In this document: positions 49,261 through 58,900 of the stretch, piece by piece
How positions within the stretch are numbered: position 1 is the first letter of the stretch
Layout of the letters: the number at the start of each line of letters is the position of its first letter
Source: Eumeta japonica
Taxonomy: Eukaryota; Arthropoda; Insecta; Lepidoptera; Psychidae
Length of the DNA: 64,000 nt
Assembly: GCA_005406025.1 (NCBI GenBank)
Contig: BGZK01000224.1
Location: 62,001-126,000 of the forward strand
Direction of reading: 5' to 3'
Made by a program: the position numbers and the translations under genes
Notes under the pieces: model-generated
The model's database searches: none
What the model was told of the DNA's origin: nothing
What the model saw: only the letters and a program-made list of their open reading frames with translations

Positions 49261-49902
49261 CTAGTCGGTAATATGTTTCTCTGAGCCGCTCTGCCAGCCG
49301 GAATCCATGGTGTTCGTATCGCTGTAACAGTGAAGGTGGTTGGTTTTCAATTCCTCTTTCTGCTCCCTGGGCGCTTCGTACTGGCAATCGGGCGCCAGGC
49401 ATTTAGAAGATTCCGGCTTATCGTTCTTCTTCAGGTAATCGATACTCCTATCGTCCTCGTCCGACATCAAAGACTCTTCTGTGTTCGGCGACAGTGGGGA
49501 ACGGTTCGGTGGGGGTGGCGCGAAAAACTCTGGAGTCTTAGAAACATTGGAATCCGAGCTACTCTGCCTCGGGTGACTGGCCTTAACAGGTTGCCTGATC
49601 TGCCTTATCTTTGGACTCATTTCGCTCATCCGTTCGGCTTCGATCCTTTCGTTCATCCTTACAGGATTGTCTATGGCCTCGTTCATCCTGCTCATCTCGG
49701 CGCGTAACTTTCCCTGGTTCTTCAGGTGTTTCTCCGGGTCCTGGATAGCGCGCGGGCGTCTCCTCGAACCGACGGCCTGCGGTTGGGGGCGCTGCTGTCG
49801 CGTCAACGTGAAAGATCCGGTGTCGGACTCCGACGTCGACTCTGGATGGTTCTCTATGGTGCCGACCAAAGCGCTCATATTTGCGTTTATACAGCATTCG
49901 GC
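49261..49902 (-). CDS. unknown PPPPY gene, last coding exon
   Basis: Acceptor ttcttttccag, phase 0, stop at 49261-49263. It encodes 213 residues: AECCINANMSALVG, a Ser/Thr-rich stretch, a basic/acidic segment (RPRAIQDPEKHLKNQGKLRA) with possible coiled coil, PPPPNRSPLSPN, an acidic SDEDD patch, a CxxxxC pair, and the end DSGWQSGSEKHITD. It is strongly hydrophilic with no membrane helix. A tttatt (AATAAA on the - strand) lies at 49070-49075, but inside a dispersed repeat. Confidence 0.8.
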   Translation of the reverse strand, partial: AECCINANMSALVGTIENHPESTSESDTGSFTLTRQQRPQPQAVGSRRRPRAIQDPEKHLKNQGKLRAEMSRMNEAIDNPVRMNERIEAERMSEMSPKIRQIRQPVKASHPRQSSSDSNVSKTPEFFAPPPPNRSPLSPNTEESLMSDEDDRSIDYLKKNDKPESSKCLAPDCQYEAPREQKEELKTNHLHCYSDTNTMDSGWQSGSEKHITD

Positions 49903-52900
49903 CTGGAAAAGAAGAGTATTAAAAAAAAGGATAAAAGCTTCCAAATATTCGTTTTAGAGACAGATTTTATTATCTGAATCCAGACAGAAACCACTTCACA
50001 TTAGCGATGTAATACACAAGAGAAAGACTAAATTTTTATACCATAGAATTAATTTACAATTTATAAATAATTAATTTCATATGTATTTAGTAAAAAAAAT
50101 ATTGACAATGGAAATATATTGGAAATTATTATACTAATGCAAGCCGGTAATATTTTTATTATCGTTCGACAATAACAATATATAATTTATAGCAATATAC
50201 ATTATTTTATACAATCCTATCCTAAATGAACGCCGTTGCAGTAATATTATATTACGTATTATATAATTCTATTTTATGTAATATATCATTAAATTAATGT
50301 AAAATAAAATGAATTATAAAAAGGTAAATAGTTATATTAAAAGCACAGGGAAAATGCAGACGGACAAAGCGATCTCCTCAAACATGAGGTTTTGAGGAAA
50401 TATTTCCCATTACATCTTTTCCATGATGTCATTCAATAAATATTTTCGAAATTTACTCCATGATTTTCATGAATAGCCCGCGGCACGCAAAATAGATAGG
50501 GAGCTTGTTAACAAAACGTGAAGTCGTTGTTACTTTACCCTTCCGCGCAACATTTTCACGCATCTCATACTGTACGCGTGTATTTTTTCCATTGCTGATT
50601 TATAGACGCATTATTTTGAACGCAGGTGAGTTAAAATTTCGATGTATACGAAGCTAAAGGCTATTGCCAATGGCACCAAATATTTAACGTGGAATTTAGA
50701 AATTTCAAAGTTTTATTAAGTAATTATCTTTATGTAATATTTTTTATCACATCAAAATATCTAATTATAAAAAAAAACTGAACATTCGGTCGGGGGAACC
50801 CCTTAAGGAAGGCAGTTTTTTTTTTAATACAGATTTTTAATGAGAATAAAATCAAAGACTTTCATTTAATATAAAGAAAATCATTGATTATTTTTTTAAT
50901 CATAATTAAATAATCAATAATGTAATAGTTAATTAAAAATTAAATATAAAACAGTATTTTTTTTAATTTGATATAAAACAGTGAAAAATAATTTTAAAAA
51001 GTAAAATAATACATTTCAAAAGAGCGAGACGTAGGGAAGAAAGTCGCACGGAGGCGTAACGCTATTTCGTTACGTTACGATTTCCATCAGTTTACTCTTA
51101 CCGCAAGCCGTGTTAAGGAACTTCATGCCGAAATTATAGGCATGCTTTCGGTATTATAAGAGATGCATTTATTTGTCCCGTTTGCCTTACGTACACATTC
51201 TAAGACAATCGTTATAAGATGTACCTAAGCCCCAGTCGCGAATCAACACGAGCTGACACGCACCACTTTTTTTTTAATGGCTCCGATACGTACAAATCGA
51301 AAGACAGAATGTATTCCTTTTTGATATAAGTCTATCGCGTCCCATCTTAATGGACAGTTTAATTCTTACCAAATCCTCTGACACAAACAGACCGACGAAG
51401 TCGACTGAAATCAATTTAGATGAGACAAGCGTTACGGGCCCACCTTGAGGCTGACGTTACAACAACTGGACACGTCGGCGAAGTACACCTCAGACTCCGC
51501 GTTCTGGTTGCTGGTGCTGCCACCTCTCTGACAGTCTTGCATCGACGACCTTAGAATATTTAATTCGATACATAAATTATTGATAACTAACTATTGAGGG
51601 ATTCTTAAAAATGTTTTTTTTTTTCAGAAAATCACCTATCGGTTTGACTGCTTAGATTATTTGTCTAAACAGAAATACAAAGGGGATACATGACAAAATG
51701 CGTAATAAAATGGTATTGTTACGTATATTTTTTGATTTTTCTAGTATTAAACAATAAAATTCCACTTTACCGTAGTAGACGTGTCCGTGTGTTAAATCGT
51801 TTATACAACTCAATGTTTATAGAATGAAACACAAACATGCGAAAAGAAGATGACTGAGGGTTTCTTTAAGTAATAATAATACAAATTCACTCCTATTTCC
51901 CAGAAGGGCGGGCAGATTTCCACATAGTGCGACCTTTGCATATCTCTCTTGCTTCACTGATAGTGAAGTGATCCTTATTCAATTTAATGGTCGACCAAAA
52001 CTTGACTGATTGAGTTTTTTGACAATAAACCTCAACTTACTTTACATTGTTAGACGGTATGTGTAAAGAGCAATGGAATGGCAAAAGACTGTTTGATATT
52101 TTTCAGCAATTGTAAAAATCCAGTTTTCGCTCATAGTGCACGAAAGTTCGTGGCAGTGACCGCTTGTCCTTCAATTATTCAAATCGCCGCTGTAATAAAC
52201 TTTCGAAGCACGAACTGTCAAATAAAATGTGTCCAGTTGCTGACATTCCACTCAGTTTTGGGGTAATTAATTTAATTTATTACCATTTTCGATATTATCC
52301 CGAATTTAAGTTACATAAGCATATGCACATTTTCATTTTCGCAAATGATATGCTGGTTTGTGACCAGTCGGAACACTTTTATTTGCATATTAATTTTGTA
52401 CTGTACAATAATACGAACATCTTGTGAAGTGCAATTTCGTAGGTCGACTTCTATTTCGAAGTGAATTTTGCACCCGATCTTGGAGTCGGAATCTTTCTTC
52501 ATCTTTAAACGATGTATTACCACATCTCTTTGGATTTAATAGTCTATCTACAGATTTCCTAAGTCGAATATAAATTTTCTGCAAAAAATTAAAAACTACC
52601 GTCGGAAATGCAGCATTTTCGTTGGATTTAAAACTCTTTGTAGTAGAACTAAATCCTTGGGTTTCTTGTCCGTTCCTCTCTAGGTGAATCAGCATTTGGA
52701 ATGGGTGATAATAATTTGTTAATGACGTATTTCGAGTGTAATTTTATTACTTACGAAATAAAGACATTTTTGATTTTGATTTGATTTTTTTTAATAGCTT
52801 AGAGTTCACGTGAACGATAATCTATTCAACATCTGTCGGATGAACTTTTTCGGCTAACACACAACTATAAAACGCCGATCCTAAGAGCCGCGATGCCTCG

Positions 52901-55900
52901 AAATTTCGCTTTCGTAATTGATTATTGATAAAAAATATATAATTTTTATAGATAATTTTGCATCTATTAAAGAACCACATATCGGCAGCCAAGTTCGCCG
53001 TTAATATGTGAATATGACTGCTGTTTAGTTTATGAAAAATGTTTAAATTTTATGCGGAATCTTATCGTGTGCAATAACTTTATTGTCTTCGTTGTGTCCT
53101 AAACGCAGAATATTGTTTAAAACGCGTCTAACCTTATCGGAGAATGTTTGTCGTTTTGAAATGCTAAATTCTCTTTGCCTTGCTTCTTACAAGAGTCGCT
53201 GCTGCTGTGATCTGAAACTGATATTATGAAGGTTCTTTGTAGATTATTAAATATAGTTATTGGACATAAAACAATACAATTCGGCTAAACTAAATTTTTT
53301 CTCAACTGTGAAATAATTTGTTAATAATATCCTCGGAATGACACAAAATCATTATTGTTTCGTGTCAATTTAAATAACCTTTATTTGAGGATCTAATTTA
53401 TTTACAACTTTTTATTTTATTCTTATTCAATCCTGAATTTTAAATCAAATATTGTGTAGATAGACAATCAATAAAAACGGTCTGCAGAGTGCAATGCTTT
53501 TTTATATAATACATCAATAAAATGAAATAAAATTCTTAATTTAGCATATAAACCTTTAAAAAAACATTTATTTATACTCGTTAAAATCTAGCAACAATTC
53601 TAAAAATAAACGATTTCTAGAAGAAACAACAAGAGACTCGATCGGTTTTATCTTTTCAATATTCAGTGACATTATTTGTAATAAGCATAGACAAAATATT
53701 CAATTTTTATGAGTCGACTACGTACAGAGTGCTAACTCCATGCTGTTCCGTTATTCAAGCACTGCCAATTAATGTAATAATCTTTATGCAACAAATAATT
53801 TTAAATACATACAACTTAAACTGCAATCCAGAGGGTCATATAGGTCATGACCGCCCAAAACTGGGTCATTGTCTTACTATTGCAATCGAATTGGAGCCAG
53901 GGAATTTATACTTAATTCTTAAATTAATATTATGAATGTCGCTATTCTCTCATTTTAATGATTTTCTCATAATGTGATTTAATACGAAGGTGTGGTTTCA
54001 AAACGTGCCTTGGCACATACCTTTGCTGCCGTTCTTCTGATGCAGGCATTCGATGGTGATGTTGTCGTCTTGCATCCTGCAATCTCTATGTATGTTACCC
54101 ATACTAATATTCAATTGCCTTTGACAATCCGGATACTGGACGAGGTGGCCTCTCAGAGTGTTGAATCTCCCGGATTCGTTTCCCAGCCGGGACATTTCCT
54201 GCAGGCGAGCCATTTCGTTGACGTCAGCGGGATAAAGGGCCGGGTTCAGTCGGGCCATCTCTGGGTTCAGTCGGGCCATCTCGGGGTTCAGTCGGGCCAT
54301 CTCAGGGTTCAGCCGGGCCATCTCAGGGTTCAAACGCACCATTTCCGGATTCAATCTGACCATGTCCGGGTTCACCACTCGGGCCATTGAGGGGTCCATG
54401 TGAGCCATTTCCGGGATATTGGGGTGCATCATGTGTCCGATATATGATGAATTTCGACACGTATGACTCTGTATGGCCATATTTGACCCTAAATTGGGGT
54501 CGTGATGTACGGGCATAGAATTCCTGTGGATGTCTATGTGATGATGGTGAAGAAAGCTGGCGGAAGTCGGGTCTTGATGTAGGTGGTGACTGAAAACGAA
54601 ATATATTGCAATGAAAAAAATAAGAACTTCTGTTTTTCTCAAACTATGAACTTTAACATACTCAAATCATATTAAAATAAATTACCTATATTATAATTAA
54701 ATTGTGACGAGTTACACATGGACAATATATTTGTTTGTCAATTTTTTTTTATTTAATTTTGCTAGTACTTTATTAGAGACACGTTTTATTCATAATATGT
54801 ATGGAGTGTGTAATAACTTAGTTTATATGTAATAGAAAAGTTTCGCTTGCCTTTATATTCTAGAGGTTTTACAAAAGCTAACTTACAGCTATTATACAGT
54901 GTTGGAATATCTTAATGAAAAAAGCCCCTGGGATTGAGCTGCTCGCCTATCAGATTATTTCATATTATTTTTAAATGTCGGCTAAATTATAAATGACTAA
55001 ATCCTTTGTATTGATGATTAAAAGAGCAAGCCTCGAGTTTCTTGCCCATTCTTCTCTCGGTGAATCAGCTTTTGGAATGGGCGGTAAGGTCGAAAAGAGT
55101 TTATTAATGACGTATTTCAAGTGTAATTTCATTGCCTACGAAATAAAGACATTTTGATTTGATTTGATTACAAGTATCAATTTAGACATCTACAAAATAT
55201 GCGTCTAAATATAACAAAGCGCACGGCAGGCTTAAAGCCGAGATTAGCGTATGTACTAATTATGACATTTATCTCACCGGCTGCCGTTCCTCGCCTGAGG
55301 GCTGTAGGGCGGCGGAGGGCCCCACACCCCGGTCTGAGCGTTGAACGTGCCGCTGGACTCCCCGAAACCGGCTTCCTGAGCGAAACCCGCCTGGTTCTGG
55401 GCAAAATTGCTCGCGCTCTGCCCGAAATTGATGCCCTGCGGCACGTTCTGACCGCTCTGGGGAAAGTTCTGACTCCGGTACGCGTTCTGGTTGAAAGCGT
55501 TGCCGTTGGGGTAGGCCGCGTCCTCGTACGGCGCGTTCTGATTCGCCGGCCGCTGCTGGCTCTGGGGGTTGTCGGCGTCGCAGAACCCGTACGCGCTGTC
55601 CCCGGACTGAGGCACGCCGCCCATCCGGCACCTCGAACTATTAAATTGAATATAAAAAGTGAATGTAATCAATTATTTTGTTCGGTACCTTATCTAAATA
55701 TAAGTTCATTGAAATTAAAGCTAGCTTCATTGGAATGATCTTTATTTCTGTTTCCGGAATCTGTGCCTCATCTTCACTGTCATTTCCAGCAATACAGGTG
55801 TTCACACAACTCTTAACGATATCGTCGTCGGTTTGTTCTCGGTACACAGGCACATGTGTCCATCCGAAAAGAATGCAATAAAATAAACTTTATTTAGTTC

Positions 55901-58900
55901 CACGAAATAGAACAGGTACAATATTGACGAGAAAACAATACAAAAACAATGGTAGGAAGTTCCACGAAAGTTAAGAATGTGTCATAAAATAGCACATGCT
56001 AAATTTGTTATTTTGTTTTGTCATTTGTTACCGTGTGTGTGTATCTTTTATGTGTGTATTTATAAATAAATAAAGCTCGACTGTCGCTTATAGAGGTAAA
56101 AATAAATAGCAGTCTCTCTTACGGAGGTCCATGAGGGAAAAACGCTACTAAACGGAAAATCGCTAATAGAGGTTTTGGGAGCTTAAAATGACCGGTCTTG
56201 GCTATTAGTCTCACTTATAGAGTTTTCTCACTTATCCAGTTCTTATTTACCCAGGTTTGACTGTATAGGATAATACACACAATAACAATACCAAAAAGAT
56301 TGACGATGACAGCAGCCCACCACCTCCCACTTGGAAGAAGCAAGAAAAGACCGCTGGACTAGATTTATCGGTGTTCAGCGGCACTTCTGCGATTCGGCCC
56401 GTATGACCAAAGATGACGATGAGAGCGACCCACCACCTCCTGTGGCCCTTCCAACCTTCCGGTTATACGGGCCGAATCGTAGAAGCGCCGCGAGACACCG
56501 ATAGTCTAGTCCCGCGATTCTTCGTGCCGAGTACAAGCCCTAATAAGGTAGAGTTGTCATTAGGGACAAAGAACTGAAATGAAGAATAACTTGTAAGAAG
56601 TATCACGATGAGAGCAGTAATTATTTCTACGTTCGTCTCATGTAAAGCTCGGATAAGATCTCTAATAGTAGAGAAACAAATTTTTAAATAGCTAGATTTC
56701 GCCCACGGCTCCATCCACGTAGACATAGAATGTATCCCTAATTTTTTTATATCAACCGATGGCGACGTATCCGCCGTGATTTCGTCCCCGGTCATGGTGT
56801 CGTCTCGATCCCGGTACCGCCAATGGTTTTTTAATTTTGTCGCGGGACCCCTAAACGTTCCCGACATAAAAAGATCTTATCTTATGTGTAGCAAAATAAA
56901 CTCTTCTATATTCCAGGAGAAAGTCTCACCGACATCGATGTTACCGTTACATAGATTACCTAGGACAAACAGACAGACAGACCAAATAGTTATTTGGATG
57001 CTTGACACATATAAATTACATTATGGAATTTAAAAAAAAAAGCAGCTATTTTGAAATCATACAAAGAGACTAGAATTTTTTTATATGTATACACTACTTC
57101 TTCTACTTGCCATTCCCCCCGCGTAATTAGAGAATCTTGAAAGTGATTATGGTTCTCATTATAATCCCAAACCCGTTTCTAATTCCTACTTCGGTTCATA
57201 CCGCTCTTGATTCTATTCCCGATTTCCATTTCTCCCACTTCCTCTCATCTACCTCGCCTTCTCACTCCATGACTCTATCATACGTATATCGATATTAAAT
57301 TTTAGCAAAATCGTTTCAGTAATTCACCCGTAAAAATGGAACAGATAGATACAGCTACATACGTATTCATAATTAGTACGGATAGAGTTCATTATTTCTG
57401 AAATGATGCACGGTGTAGGTTTAAGAAATGTACGACTCACTTCTGCGCGGTGTTCCTCGGCCACGGGAACCAGCTCCAGGCTGAAGTTTTCCGAGTTGTA
57501 CCCGGATTGGGAGAATACAGGTTCCCCATGCGACCTGAAACATTTTTCCCCCAAACATGTATTAAATGGAACAACACTTATAATGACAATTGACATCAGT
57601 ATTCTGTAATTAGTCATTAACTTAAAAGTTTTAGGGAGAAGAACATAATGTCTATACATCACTACTCAGATTATAGGGATTAAAATTAATTGTTTGCCCT
57701 TATTAAACCGCAAAATCTTCACAATGGATAAAATGTTTATTGATCCATTGTAATTTTTAACAGCGACGGGGTTAACTTTACCTACTACGATATAGTGAAC
57801 AGCATATACGTATATGCGTTGCATATAATTTTTCTCCATTTCACAACTAGATTTATAATGTAATAATAGATAATATAGACTCACACCTATTTGCCAGAAT
57901 GATAGGCAGAGATTATAGATTTCCACATGGTACGATCTTTGCCCATCTCTTTGACTTCTCTGACATCTATCAATCTTTTTATGCGAGCTCATCGGTTTCA
58001 GGTGCCTAAAATTTGGCCCTTCGTAATAATATGCCACAAATTAGGTCTGCATGGAATTTTCTAGGGCGACACTTGCCGACCTTTTCGTCACGTTCACTCT
58101 ATGAATGTGTTATGTTTAATCTACTTTGATCCATCCCTTCTGGGTTGCCAAACCACCGCTACATCCTTTTCTCTACTCTAGTCCCTACATCTATTTTGAA
58201 GCCACACTGTTCTCTAATGTAATTGTCCTAGATTTGTGCTCACAAAATTATATCTAATACTGGAAAGCCTACACTGATATTGCAATAGTTTTTATAGATG
58301 ACTTTCACACACGAGTGCTTCACGTATATAGATATAAAACAGGTGCATATCTCTACACCGGTAAAACGTGAAATGCATAGATTTACCGTTAATCAGAATA
58401 CCGCCCCCCGTATATAAGTTTACAAAATATCACCGACCCTTCAAACGGTAGCGGTAAAAAATACCGTCGACGACAACGATAGGTCGTTATAATTACTACG
58501 TAATAGCACATGTTTCTATGTTACATTAAAAAAAAAATTAGTTATTGACGGCAAATTAAACATTAGGTGGGAGACAATATTTCATAATTAACAAATCAAA
58601 GTGAAATTACAATGCAAAGTCGAATTCATGTTTAACCTATAATAATGAAAATAATCCATTAAATAACTTTCTGTGAACGTTTTTCTAAATTTAGAGGAAT
58701 TTTTAAAATATAAGCAAAATCATTCAACAACCCCCTCAAACTACTTTTAGAAAAGTAGGTTCAGTACAGCTTGAGTAACTCATTATAATAGTAATTTTAA
58801 CTTAAAAGGTCAATTGCTTTTCAATTGGGATTTGTGTAGCAGCAACGAGATAATTAACATTAATTTAATACTACTGAATAATTGTTGCTTTACGTTAAAA

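Noticed and set aside
49330..49977. Open + strand frames over the last exon of the unknown gene
   Set aside because: Shadows of the - strand coding exon, without splice context.
55269..55631. Arg/Pro-rich 120-codon frame opposite in phase to exon 4 of the unknown gene
   Set aside because: It breaks phase at the downstream junction. The Q/N-rich frame with PPPPYS fits both sides.
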